Assembly (NCBI GenBank): GCA_963763955.1
Contig: CAVXQP010000023.1
Coordinates: forward strand, 65,461-129,460
DNA from: DASUPK01 sp963763955
Lineage (GTDB): Bacteria; Actinomycetota; Thermoleophilia; Solirubrobacterales; 70-9
Direction: 5' to 3'
Length of the DNA: 64,000 nucleotides
The notes below the pieces were generated by a model that worked only from the letters and a program-made list of their open reading frames with translations, searched no databases and had not been told where the DNA came from. The first letter of the stretch is position 1, and every line of letters starts with the position of its first letter. This document shows positions 16,625-24,824 of this stretch, in pieces. The translations under genes and the position numbers were made by a program.

Positions 16625-17472
16625 GTCGCGGCCTCCATCCGGGGGCCCGGCGCGGGCCCAAGGTCGAGCGGGTCCTCACCCGCCAGAAGACGCTCGAGCT
16701 GGAGGCCGCAAACGCCGCTCAGCTGATCGGCCGACAACCCGGCCTCGAGGCCGCAGCGGATCGTGAGGATGGCATTCAATGCGGGCGCCCCATAGGGCAC
16801 GTCGCTCGCGAACAGGATCTGGCCCGGTGGGACATAGGAGAACAGGAAGGTGAGGTCGGCCGGAACCCACCAAGAGGTGTCGATGAAGACGTTCGGGTGG
16901 TCGGGCATGTGCCGCCACATCCAGCTCAGATCCGAGACGGCTGCGTGCGCGAGGATAATCCGAGTTCCCGGGAACTCCTCCGAGTACTCGAAGGTGTGGC
17001 GACCGAGAGCGGGGATCCCGCGCCCCGCGTGGATCAGAACCGGGACGCGATGCTCGTCGGCCAGCGCGAAGATCTCCCTCGCCTCCGGTGTGTCCATCAA
17101 GAACTCGTCGGAGCGCGGGTGCAGCTTGATGCCACGGGCCCCGAGCTCGATGCACCTCGATCCCTCGGCCACCGCACCGTCGTTCGGGTCAAGCCGGCAG
17201 AACGGGACTAGCCGGCCGTCCGAGCCGGCGGCCTCCGCGAGGATCACGTCATTGGCGTCCCCATACCCGCCGGGCTCATGCATCGGGAAGACGACCCCGC
17301 GGGCATGGAGCGGGGCAAGGATGTCGATGAGCTCCTCGCCAGACAGCCGTGCGCCATCAGGGTCGTTGGCGCCGATGTGGGTGTGAGCGTCGAAGAGAGC
17401 GGTGCTCGGCAGGTCCGCGAGAAGCGGCTGGAGCCACGCCTGCAGCAGAGATTCGTTGATCGAGGGAGGCAA
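16621..17472 (-). CDS. Amidohydrolase_2 family (ACMSD-like) enzyme
   Basis: A 283-residue TIM-barrel metal hydrolase/decarboxylase. Metal ligands: FDAHTHIG near residue 27, KLHPRSD (about 145), HAGRG (about 172), ILAHAAVSD (about 203) and FASDVPYG (about 247). The SDxPYG end is usual for ACMSD-like amidohydrolases. Substrate unknown. The TTG start follows a TAGACT hexamer by 7 nt, so it is probably leaderless and divergent from the GH63-like gene. Confidence 0.8.
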   Translation of the reverse strand: MPPSINESLLQAWLQPLLADLPSTALFDAHTHIGANDPDGARLSGEELIDILAPLHARGVVFPMHEPGGYGDANDVILAEAAGSDGRLVPFCRLDPNDGAVAEGSRCIELGARGIKLHPRSDEFLMDTPEAREIFALADEHRVPVLIHAGRGIPALGRHTFEYSEEFPGTRIILAHAAVSDLSWMWRHMPDHPNVFIDTSWWVPADLTFLFSYVPPGQILFASDVPYGAPALNAILTIRCGLEAGLSADQLSGVCGLQLERLLAGEDPLDLGPAPGPRMEAAT

Positions 17473-17479
17473 GTCGGCC

Positions 17480-17489
17480 AGTCTAGTCT
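17480..17489. promoter_or_regulatory. Overlapping divergent -10 elements
   Basis: AGTCTAGTCT contains TAGTCT (plus, 17484-17489), 6 nt before the GTG at 17496, and TAGACT (minus, 17485-17480), 7 nt before the TTG at 17472. The hexamers share two bases, so the promoters should compete for polymerase. Confidence 0.5.
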
Positions 17490-17495
17490 GCGCCC

Positions 17496-18740
17496 GTGAG
17501 CTCGACTGGCGTCAGCGGCGAGGTCCTCCAAATCGCGGAGGAGACTCTGCGCGGCAACTGGCTGGAGGGCGAGCGCGACGGCGTCCACTACGGCTACTCG
17601 CGGCCGAGCCCGGGCCACTACCCATGGCAGTGGTACTGGGATTCGTGCTTCCACGCCATCGTCTGGCGCCGCTTCGATCCCGCCCGTGCCGAGAGCGAGC
17701 TCCGCAGCCTGCTGGCCGGCGGCTCCGAGGACGGCTTCATCGGTCACACGATCTTCTGGCACGGCCACGTCGACTGGCAGCGCCGCTGGACGTACAACGT
17801 CGCCTCGAAGACTGCTCCCAACACCTCAACGATCCAGCCGCCGCTGCTCGCCTGGGCCTGGCGCATCGCGGTGGGCGACCCGGCCGACGAGCCGCGAATC
17901 GCGGCGCACCATCGCTGGCTCGAGGCGAACCGGGAGCTGGACGGCGACGGGCTCCTCTGGATCCTCCAACCCGACGAGTCGGGTCTGGACTCGTCGCCCA
18001 AGTTCGACGCGGTCTGGGGCCTGCGCGCACATGCGCGGCCGCTCTTCCCCTTCCTGATCGCCAGGAACCGGCGCCTCGGCTGGGACGCGCGTCGCGTGAT
18101 CGGCGCCGGGGGGCCGGTGCTCTGCGAGGTGGTCACGAACGTGCTCTGGGGCCTCGCCAGGATGGCCGCCGGGGAACCCTCGATCACCACGAGGATGGTC
18201 GACCGCTTCTGGGATGAGCGCCGCGGCCTCTTCCTCGACGTCGCCCGAGGCCGACTCGCGCACCCGGACCGGACCGACCCGGTCGACGGCGGCCGCCGGG
18301 TCCGGACCTCGACCTGGTCGGCGCTGGCGCCGCTGGCGCTTCCCGACCTGCCCGAGGAGATCGGCCGGCGGCTCATCGAGGAGCACCTGCTCAATCCGCA
18401 GCGCTACTGGCTGCCCTTCCCGCCCACATCGGTGTCGGCCGAGGAGCCCACCTTCGAGCCGCGCAAGTGGAAGGAGACTTTGCGCCGCCTCTACTGGCGT
18501 GGCCCGACCTGGATCAACGCGGCCTGGCTGATCTGGATCGGACTGTTGCGGCTCGGTTACGAACCCGAGGCGATGGAGATGGCGAAGCGGCTCGGCGCCG
18601 CGGTGGCCGACCAGCGCCTGCGCGAGTTCTACGAGCCCTACAACGGTGAGGGTCTAGGCGCCAAGGAGTTCGGCTGGTCCTCGCTGATCGCGGAGCTGGC
18701 GGACCCGGACCGGTCCGCTTCTTCTTCCTATCTGGATTAG
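17496..18740 (+). CDS. GH63/MGH-like alpha-glycoside hydrolase
   Basis: A 414-residue (alpha/alpha)6-barrel protein. YPWQWYWDSCFHAIVW near residue 42, TAPNTSTIQPPLLAW, RGPTWINAAWLIWIGL and a C-terminal FYEPYNGEGLGAKEFGWSSL are the sequence hallmarks of the mannosylglycerate/glucosylglycerate hydrolase branch of GH63. That suggests hydrolysis of a compatible solute, consistent with the osmolyte transporter at 31.2 kb. GTG follows TAGTCT by 6 nt, pointing to a leaderless transcript. Confidence 0.8.
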   Translation: MSSTGVSGEVLQIAEETLRGNWLEGERDGVHYGYSRPSPGHYPWQWYWDSCFHAIVWRRFDPARAESELRSLLAGGSEDGFIGHTIFWHGHVDWQRRWTYNVASKTAPNTSTIQPPLLAWAWRIAVGDPADEPRIAAHHRWLEANRELDGDGLLWILQPDESGLDSSPKFDAVWGLRAHARPLFPFLIARNRRLGWDARRVIGAGGPVLCEVVTNVLWGLARMAAGEPSITTRMVDRFWDERRGLFLDVARGRLAHPDRTDPVDGGRRVRTSTWSALAPLALPDLPEEIGRRLIEEHLLNPQRYWLPFPPTSVSAEEPTFEPRKWKETLRRLYWRGPTWINAAWLIWIGLLRLGYEPEAMEMAKRLGAAVADQRLREFYEPYNGEGLGAKEFGWSSLIAELADPDRSASSSYLD

Positions 18741-18796
18741 CTCGAGGCGGCTGGATCGAAAGCAGGACCACACGGCGGATCGGGGCCGATTTCCGG

Positions 18797-19213
18797 TTAT
18801 TTGGCCGGAATGACGACCGCCGCGGAGGTGCCCGCCTTGCAGACGAACTTCCCGGCCGTCCGCTTCGTCGCCTTGACACGCACCGAGTTCGTTCCCACGG
18901 GGAGAGTGGCGGGCAGCTGCCCCGACAGCGACCAGTTCCCGTTCGAATCGGACGTCGCGCCGTCAATGGTCGCGAACACCGTCCCGGTCTGATCGAGCGC
19001 CTGCAGGCGCATCCCGCGGGAGACCTTGCAGGCGCTGGCCGTGTTCAGCGAACCCCGGGCGGTCACCTTCCCGCTGTTGTTGATCTTCGGGTTTCCGGCG
19101 AAGTAGATCACCGACGTCTTCTTCTTCTTGCCCCCGGCAAGCGCAGCCGAGGTGAGCAGCCCGAGCCCGAGCACCGCCACCGCGACCACGACGACGAGTT
19201 TTGCGGCCCTCAT
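18797..19213 (-). CDS. Secreted beta-rich protein of unknown function
   Basis: A protein of 138 residues. The signal (LVVVVAVAVLGLGLLTSAALA) is cut near residue 26, then GGKKKKTSV and an Ig-like, Gly/Ser/Thr-rich mature part (VTARGSLNTASACKV, GQLPATLPVGTNSVRV) with two cysteines, ending VVIPAK. The ATG shares a base with the infA stop (TGATG); a GTG one codon earlier also fits. It looks like a single-domain adhesin or envelope protein. The link to infA is positional only. Confidence 0.65.
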   Translation of the reverse strand: MRAAKLVVVVAVAVLGLGLLTSAALAGGKKKKTSVIYFAGNPKINNSGKVTARGSLNTASACKVSRGMRLQALDQTGTVFATIDGATSDSNGNWSLSGQLPATLPVGTNSVRVKATKRTAGKFVCKAGTSAAVVIPAK

Positions 19214-19431
19214 CACTTGTACCTGTAGGTGATGCGCCCGCGATCGAGGTCGTACGGCGAGAGCTCGATCTTCACGCGATCCCCGGGGAGAATGCGGATG
19301 TAGTGGCGGCGCATCTTGCCCGAGATGTGGCCGAGGACCTCGTGGTCGTTGTCCAACTTCACACGGAACATCGTATTGGGCAGCGCCTCGGTGATCTCGC
19401 CCTCCATCTCGATCTTCTCTTCCTTCGCCAT
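19213..19431 (-). CDS. infA: Translation initiation factor IF-1
   Basis: A 72-residue OB-fold protein, normal length for the family, that binds the ribosomal A site during initiation. EGEITEALPNTMFRV, GHISGKMRRHYIRILPGD and LSPYDLDRGRITYRYK are conserved throughout. It stands outside the usual ribosomal-protein operon and precedes a secreted protein on the same strand. Confidence 0.97.
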   Translation of the reverse strand: MAKEEKIEMEGEITEALPNTMFRVKLDNDHEVLGHISGKMRRHYIRILPGDRVKIELSPYDLDRGRITYRYK

Positions 19432-19458
19432 CTGCGCCGGGCAGGGTAGCGCTTCGCC

Positions 19459-20256
19459 CTAACGCCCCTCGAACGTCGCCTTGCCGGGCCCATCCTTGAG
19501 GAAGCTGGCCACGGCGTTCTTCAGGTCCTCCGAGGCGAACAGATCCGCGAAGACGTCGGGGGTGACCTTGTCGGCTTCCTCCACGCCGCCCGCCCTGTAG
19601 GCGCGGATGATCCGCTTGGTCGCCCCGTGGGCGATCGTCGGGCCGTCGGCGAGCCTGTGCGCGAACTTCATCCCCTTCTCCAGCAGCTGGTCGTCGGGGA
19701 CTACGCGGTTGACCACGTTCCAGGCCTCCAGCGTGGCTGCCTCGTAGAGGCCGCCGCTCATCACGAACTCGGCCGCCCGCGTGGGGCCCGCGCGCTCCGC
19801 CATCCGCTGCGTGCCGCCCGCGCCGGGGGTCAGGCCGACGACCGCCTCGACCAGGCCGAACCGCGCCGACTCGCTCGCCCAGATCATGTCGCAGCCCAGC
19901 GAGATCTCGAGGCCCGCGGTCAGGCAGAGGCCGTGGACCAGGGCCAGCGTCGGGATCGGGAGCCGCTCGAGCCGCTGCACGACCGGAATCAGCGAGCCGA
20001 ACGAGTCGGAGGCGCTGCCCTCCTCCTGCACCCGCTTGAAGCTGTTGACGTCGACGCCGCCGGTGAAGATGTCGCCGTCGGCGCGCCAGACGAGGGCCCG
20101 CGCGTCGGAGCCCTCGACCTCCTCGATGCAGGAGACCAGAGCCCCCCAGGCGTCGTCGCCGAACAGGTTGAGGGGCGGATTGGAGAGCACCATCGCGGCC
20201 ACGTTGCCATCGCGCTCGAGCCGGATCGGTGCCACCTTGGTCTCGGTCTCAGCCAT
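19459..20256 (-). CDS. Enoyl-CoA hydratase/isomerase family protein
   Basis: A 265-residue crotonase-fold enzyme. An oxyanion-hole segment (DIFTGGVDVN) and IPTLALVHGLCLTAGLEISLGCDMIWAS are visible, with GLTPGAGGTQRM further on; the usual hydratase glutamates are only partly recognisable (FGLVEAVVGL). The ATG at 20256 is chosen as start. The eight-base overlap with the upstream HIT gene implies coupled translation. Reaction within CoA metabolism cannot be pinned down. Confidence 0.85.
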   Translation of the reverse strand: MAETETKVAPIRLERDGNVAAMVLSNPPLNLFGDDAWGALVSCIEEVEGSDARALVWRADGDIFTGGVDVNSFKRVQEEGSASDSFGSLIPVVQRLERLPIPTLALVHGLCLTAGLEISLGCDMIWASESARFGLVEAVVGLTPGAGGTQRMAERAGPTRAAEFVMSGGLYEAATLEAWNVVNRVVPDDQLLEKGMKFAHRLADGPTIAHGATKRIIRAYRAGGVEEADKVTPDVFADLFASEDLKNAVASFLKDGPGKATFEGR

Positions 20257-20668
20257 TCTCACCTCGCAATTTGGCGGCGACAGCCGCAATCTCATTCGAG
20301 TCCCCGGGCGCGGGGACCCAGGGAAGCTTGAGTGGATCATCCTCGTATCGGGGCACGACGTGGATGTGGAAGTGGAACACCGTCTGCCAGGCCGCCGCAC
20401 CGCAGGCGTTGATCAGGTTGATCCCGTCAGCTTCGAGGACATCCTTCATCCGCTGTGCCAGTCGCTGCGCGGCGAGCGCGGTGGCGGTCAGATCCTCGGA
20501 GGAGATCTCGAGCAGGTCGGCCGAGTGCACCCGCGGCACCACCAGCGCGTGCCCGGGAGTCGCCGGATTGATGTCCATGAAGGCGACGGTGCGCTCGTCG
20601 GAGTCGATCGTCTGGCTCGGGATCGATCCGGCGATGATGCCGCAGAACAAGCAGTCAGCCTCCGTCAT
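20249..20668 (-). CDS. HIT-family nucleotide hydrolase
   Basis: A 139-residue protein with CLFCGIIAG at the N-terminus and the histidine triad HFHIHVVPRY near residue 113. HINT/HIT enzymes cleave AMP-lysine or dinucleoside substrates. Cysteines in CLFC and the following Zn-type layout match the HinT subgroup. It overlaps the enoyl-CoA hydratase gene downstream. Confidence 0.9.
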   Translation of the reverse strand: MTEADCLFCGIIAGSIPSQTIDSDERTVAFMDINPATPGHALVVPRVHSADLLEISSEDLTATALAAQRLAQRMKDVLEADGINLINACGAAAWQTVFHFHIHVVPRYEDDPLKLPWVPAPGDSNEIAAVAAKLRGENG

Positions 20669-20718
20669 CCGGGCGTGACCTTCTCACAAAGAGCGAGTGG
20701 CCCGGTTGCGGCCGGGCC

Positions 20719-22149
20719 TTAGCGGAGCTGCCTGGCCCGCTCGAGGGCCTCCGAGCGGCTGCCGATCTCCCCCGTGAACGCCTCGGCGCGGAGCTCCTCG
20801 AGCAGCGTCCCCATCTCCGGCCCGGGCGGGACCCCGAGCTCGTCCGCGAGCTCGTCGCCGCTCAGGGGCGGGCGCGGCGGGCCGTCGCGATGCCAGGCGA
20901 GCGCGTCGCGCAGCATCTCCCGCGCCAGGTCGAGGTGAGCATCGACCATCTCCGGGCTGGCCAGCGGCCCCTCGCCCCGGGCCGCGAGCCGGTCGGCGAC
21001 CGTCAGCAGGGTGACGTCGGCGGACACCGGCTCAGTGGCGACGAGGTAGTCGTAGACCGCCCGCCGGGAGAGAGGTCGCTGGTGGATCAGGAAGCCGAGT
21101 CGCAGGTGGTGGCGCGCGAGCCCCTGAAGGTGGAGGCTGAGGGCACGGCTGGTGCGAAGCCGCCGACAGATCCCGGCGATGATCTCCGCGCCGACCTCGT
21201 CGTGACCGATGAAGGTGACGTAGCCCGATCCCTCCGAGCGGGTCTCCGGCTTGCCCAGGTCATGGAAGAGCGCGCCGAAGCGCAGCGCGTCCCGCCGGGT
21301 GAGCTCGTCGGCGAGCGGCTCCGCGAGGAATTCAGCAGTCTCGGCCGCCAGATCCCCGGCGAACGCAGGCAGATCGCTCTCGATGCCGAGCCACTCCTCG
21401 AGCACGGCCAGGGTGTGGCCGAAAACGTCGAGGTGGTGGTTCGGGTTCTGGACCACACCGCGCAGCGTCTCCAACTCCGGGAGGACCACCGGGGTGAGCG
21501 CGAGCTCGTCCATCAGCGCGACGCCCCGCAGCGGCTCCGGCCCCGCGACGATTCCCCGCAGCTCGGCGAACTGCCGCTCGCCGGCTGGGTCGGCAGCGTG
21601 TGCGGCGTGGTCGCGGGCCAGGTCCGCTGTCCCCGACTCGATCTCGAGGCCGAGGACCGAGGCGAGGCGGGAGGCACGCAGCAGCCGTAATGGGTCCCGC
21701 TCGAAGGAGGCGTCGGAGGCGACCCGGAGGAGCCGTGCCTCGACGTCCCGCACGCCCCCGGTTGGGTCGATCGGATCGCCCCCCGCGAGGGGGACCGCGA
21801 CCGCGTTGACGGTGAAGTCCCTTCCGCGCAGGTCCTCCTCGATGGTCCCCGCCCGGAGAGCGGAGACGTCGACGTGCCAGCTGTCCGTTGAGGCGACGGC
21901 CCGCCAGGTGGCGTGCTCTTCGGACAGCGCGAAGGCCGAGCCCCCGGCGACCCTGGCGATCGCGCGAGCCGCGTGCTCCTCGTGCCCGGGCTCGACCGCC
22001 AGGTCGGCATCCGCCACAGACCTGCCCAGCAGGGCGTCGCGGATCGCCCCGCCGACGATCCAGACCGAGCCGGCCTGCTGGTCGAGCGCCGTTCGGGCGG
22101 CCGCGATCGAGGGGGCGGCCGCAAAGGCCTCCTCCAGCGTCGGGCTCAC
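20719..22149 (-). CDS. tRNA nucleotidyltransferase/poly(A) polymerase family protein with HD domain
   Basis: A 476-residue enzyme, with the class II nucleotidyltransferase motifs GGAIRDALLGR (about residue 33), DADLAV (about 47) with two catalytic aspartates, RGRDFTVNA, and RDPLRLLRA; an HD domain follows (FHDLGKPETR at about 300, HDEVGAEI). It probably adds or repairs the CCA end of tRNA. The GTG start overlaps alr (GTGA), placing it in the nnr-alr-cca operon. Confidence 0.88.
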   Translation of the reverse strand: MSPTLEEAFAAAPSIAAARTALDQQAGSVWIVGGAIRDALLGRSVADADLAVEPGHEEHAARAIARVAGGSAFALSEEHATWRAVASTDSWHVDVSALRAGTIEEDLRGRDFTVNAVAVPLAGGDPIDPTGGVRDVEARLLRVASDASFERDPLRLLRASRLASVLGLEIESGTADLARDHAAHAADPAGERQFAELRGIVAGPEPLRGVALMDELALTPVVLPELETLRGVVQNPNHHLDVFGHTLAVLEEWLGIESDLPAFAGDLAAETAEFLAEPLADELTRRDALRFGALFHDLGKPETRSEGSGYVTFIGHDEVGAEIIAGICRRLRTSRALSLHLQGLARHHLRLGFLIHQRPLSRRAVYDYLVATEPVSADVTLLTVADRLAARGEGPLASPEMVDAHLDLAREMLRDALAWHRDGPPRPPLSGDELADELGVPPGPEMGTLLEELRAEAFTGEIGSRSEALERARQLR

Positions 22150-23276
22150 TCCACCACCTCACGCGGGACGCGCTGAGAGATGCCGCAGGTGACCTCGTAG
22201 TTGATCGTCTCCAGACGGGCCGCCAGCTCCTCGGCCAGGATCCGCTCGGGTCCCTGCGGGCCGATCAGGACCGCCGGCGCTCCGGACTCGACGTCGGTCT
22301 CGGGGCCGAGGTCGATGGTGACGTTGTCCATCGAGACCGTGCCGACCAACGGGTAGCGTCGCCCCCCGACGAGGACCTCCCCGTTGTTGGAGAGGCCGCG
22401 CCGCACCCCGTCCCCGTAGCCGATTGGAAGCACCCCGACCCAGGTGTCCTCCGGCGCCCGCCAGGTCCGGCCGTAGCCGGCGCTGGCCCCGCGCTCGAAC
22501 CGCTTCACGTCTGCCACGTAGGAGTGCAGCTCGAGCGCCGGCTCCAGGTCCTGCTCAGCCGGATCGCGCTGGAACGGATCGAGCCCGTAGACCGCGATGC
22601 CGCAGCGGACCATGTCGAAATGGGTGGCGGGGTCGCGCAGGGTCGCCGCACTGTTGGCGGCGTGCACGGTGCAGTCGGGCGCGAGCTCGCTGACGGCATC
22701 GGCGACGGGCACAAAGGCGGCGAGCTGCTCGGCCATGAACGAGTCGCCCTCCTCGTCGGCGGTGGCGAAGTGGGTCCAGACACCCGCCAGATCCAGCCGC
22801 TGGTCGTCCCGGCAGGCGCCGGCGAGCTCGATCAGCGCGTCGGGGTCGCGCTCGCCGAGCCTGCCCATGCCGCTGTCGAGCTTGACGTGGACCCGGGTCA
22901 TCCGGCCGAGATCGGTGGACACCCTCGAACAGAGGTCGCGGAAGCCCTCGCGCCAGACCGCGATCTCGGCCTGCGCTGCGAGGGCCACTCGGAGCTCGTC
23001 CACCGTGAGGGCGCCCATCACGAGGATGGGCGTGTCGGGGAAGTGCAGCCGGAGCTCCTCCGCCTCCGCCGCGGCGGCGACTGCCAGCCGGGTGGCCCCT
23101 CCGCGGAGCGCGGCGGCGGCGCAGGCCGCGGCGCCGTGCCCGTAGCCGTTCGCCTTGACGACGGCACAGAGCTCGGTCCCCTCGCCGACGCGGCCCTTGA
23201 GGGTCCTGCAGTTTCGCTCGACCGCCCCGGCATCGACGATGGCGAGCGCTCGCGCTGTCTCCTGGGCAGGACTCAG
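22146..23276 (-). CDS. alr: Alanine racemase, apparently with a CTG start
   Basis: A PLP enzyme making D-alanine for peptidoglycan. AVVKANGYGHG holds the PLP lysine; the second catalytic tyrosine is in RGASAGYGRTW and VGVLPIGYGDG, LVGTVSMDNVTIDLG are conserved. The first ATG/GTG in frame (23021) lies well after the PLP lysine, so the real start is upstream. The frame is open to CTG 23276, which overlaps the nnr stop (CTGA) and gives 376 residues, the family length, beginning LSPAQETARALAIVD. A CTG start is thus the best explanation. Confidence 0.88.
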   Translation of the reverse strand: MSPAQETARALAIVDAGAVERNCRTLKGRVGEGTELCAVVKANGYGHGAAACAAAALRGGATRLAVAAAAEAEELRLHFPDTPILVMGALTVDELRVALAAQAEIAVWREGFRDLCSRVSTDLGRMTRVHVKLDSGMGRLGERDPDALIELAGACRDDQRLDLAGVWTHFATADEEGDSFMAEQLAAFVPVADAVSELAPDCTVHAANSAATLRDPATHFDMVRCGIAVYGLDPFQRDPAEQDLEPALELHSYVADVKRFERGASAGYGRTWRAPEDTWVGVLPIGYGDGVRRGLSNNGEVLVGGRRYPLVGTVSMDNVTIDLGPETDVESGAPAVLIGPQGPERILAEELAARLETINYEVTCGISQRVPREVVE

Positions 23277-24781
23277 AGGGCCAGCCCCGCGGGGATCGAA
23301 TCGATCACGTCGCCGGCGATCACCGAGTCGTGGCCCACCCGCTCACCGGCGGCCCTTCCAGCCCTCGAGTGGGCGACGACCGCGCCGCAGGTCGCGGCGA
23401 ACGGCTCAACGCCCCGTGCGATCAAGGCCGCGATCATCCCGGACAGCACGTCTCCGGTCCCGGCGGTCGCCAGCTCCGGGCTCGAGATCGCGTTCACGGC
23501 GAGCCGCTCGCCATCGGTGACGATCGAGTCGTCCCCCTTGAGCAGGACGATCCCCCCGCTCCGCTGCGCCGCCTCGCGCGCGCTCTCGGCCCGCTTCGCC
23601 TCGATCGCCGTGGAATCCCGGCCGAGGAGGCGTCCCATCTCGCCCGCGTGAGGCGTGAGCACGAAGGGCGCCCCGCGGGCCGCCAGCCTCTCGATGCTTC
23701 CGGCGTGCGCATTGAGGCCGTCGGCGTCGATCACCAGCGGCGCCTCGATCCGCTCGGTGAGCTCCCGGATCAGCCGCTGGGTCCCCTGTTCGCGGCCCAT
23801 GCCCGACCCGAGCACGACGCACGCAGCGCGGTCGGTGGCCCCGAGGATCTGCTCGGAGGCCGCGGGGCGCAGCCGCCCGTCTCGGCTCGCGCAGCCCAGC
23901 GTCATCACCTCGGTCAGCTTCACCTCGAAGATCTGCTCCAGGTCCGCCGGAACGGCGGCGGTCGCGTAGCCGGCGCCGGTCCGGATGGCGGCGAGCGAGG
24001 CCATGCAGACGGCGCCCGTGAGGCCGCGGGATCCTCCGATCACCACCACCTGCCCTGAGCTGAACTTGGTCGAGCCGGCCGCCCGGCTCGGCGCCAGCTC
24101 CAGCACCCGGGGGGCGATCAGGCCGCCCTTCGGATCGACCGGCGCTCCCTCGGGGATGCCGATCGGCGCCACGTAGAGATCCCCGGTGTGCTCCTTCCCC
24201 GGAGCGATCCAATGGCCGAGCTTCGGCGCGTGGAAGGTGACCGTGACATCGGCGGCCACCGCCATCCCCTCGACCTCGCCCGTTGAGGCGTTCACCCCGG
24301 AGGCGACGTCGGTCGCCACCACCGGCGCACCGGCCTGATTGATCGCATCGATCGCCGACGCCGCGGGATCCCTGGGGGTCCCCGCGAAGCCCGTCCCGAA
24401 GACCGCGTCGATGATCACCCCGGCGCCCCGCATCGCCGCCTCGAGCCCGCCCGGATCGACCCGGCGGGCGCCCTCGAAGCGCTCGGCGTTGGCCCTGGCG
24501 TCGTCTGAGAGCTCGTCCGGCGACGCCAGCAGGAGCGCATCGACCTGGAAGCCGATCTCGCGCAACACCCGGGCCGCAACCAGCCCGTCGCCGCCGTTGT
24601 TGCCCTTTCCGCAGACGATCGCCGCCGTGCTCGCGGTCGCGGCCTCGGCCGCCGCCTCGGCGACGGCGCGGCCCGCCGTCTCCATCAGCTCGAGGGAGGG
24701 AACCTCGCGCTCCTCGATCGCCCAGGCGTCCGTCGCCCGCATCTCCTCGGCGTCCAGGCAGGGTTCGAGCCAGTCCTCCAT
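23273..24781 (-). CDS. nnr: Bifunctional NAD(P)H-hydrate epimerase/ADP-dependent dehydratase
   Basis: A 502-residue metabolite-repair enzyme that restores damaged NAD(P)H. N-terminal YjeF_N epimerase domain (residues 1-215): GKGNNGGDGLVAARVL and DAVFGTGF. C-terminal ribokinase-like dehydratase (about 230-500): VVIGGSRGLTGA, VVLGSGMGRE, LTPHAGEMGRLLG and ATAGTGDVLSGMIAA. It leads the nnr-alr-cca operon. TAGGCT lies 8 nt upstream of its ATG. Confidence 0.95.
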   Translation of the reverse strand: MEDWLEPCLDAEEMRATDAWAIEEREVPSLELMETAGRAVAEAAAEAATASTAAIVCGKGNNGGDGLVAARVLREIGFQVDALLLASPDELSDDARANAERFEGARRVDPGGLEAAMRGAGVIIDAVFGTGFAGTPRDPAASAIDAINQAGAPVVATDVASGVNASTGEVEGMAVAADVTVTFHAPKLGHWIAPGKEHTGDLYVAPIGIPEGAPVDPKGGLIAPRVLELAPSRAAGSTKFSSGQVVVIGGSRGLTGAVCMASLAAIRTGAGYATAAVPADLEQIFEVKLTEVMTLGCASRDGRLRPAASEQILGATDRAACVVLGSGMGREQGTQRLIRELTERIEAPLVIDADGLNAHAGSIERLAARGAPFVLTPHAGEMGRLLGRDSTAIEAKRAESAREAAQRSGGIVLLKGDDSIVTDGERLAVNAISSPELATAGTGDVLSGMIAALIARGVEPFAATCGAVVAHSRAGRAAGERVGHDSVIAGDVIDSIPAGLAL

Positions 24782-24789
24782 CGAGGGTG

Positions 24790-24795
24790 AGCCTA
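24790..24795 (-). promoter_or_regulatory. -10 element of nnr, leaderless type
   Basis: TAGGCT on the minus strand ends 8 nt before the nnr ATG. No ribosome site lies between. Confidence 0.45.
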
Positions 24796-24824
24796 CCTTC
24801 GGCGGCTGCTCACCCCGGAGCGAG

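Noticed and set aside
22146..23021. Alanine racemase starting at the internal GTG/ATG
   Set aside because: It would lack the PLP lysine, so the upstream CTG frame is preferred.
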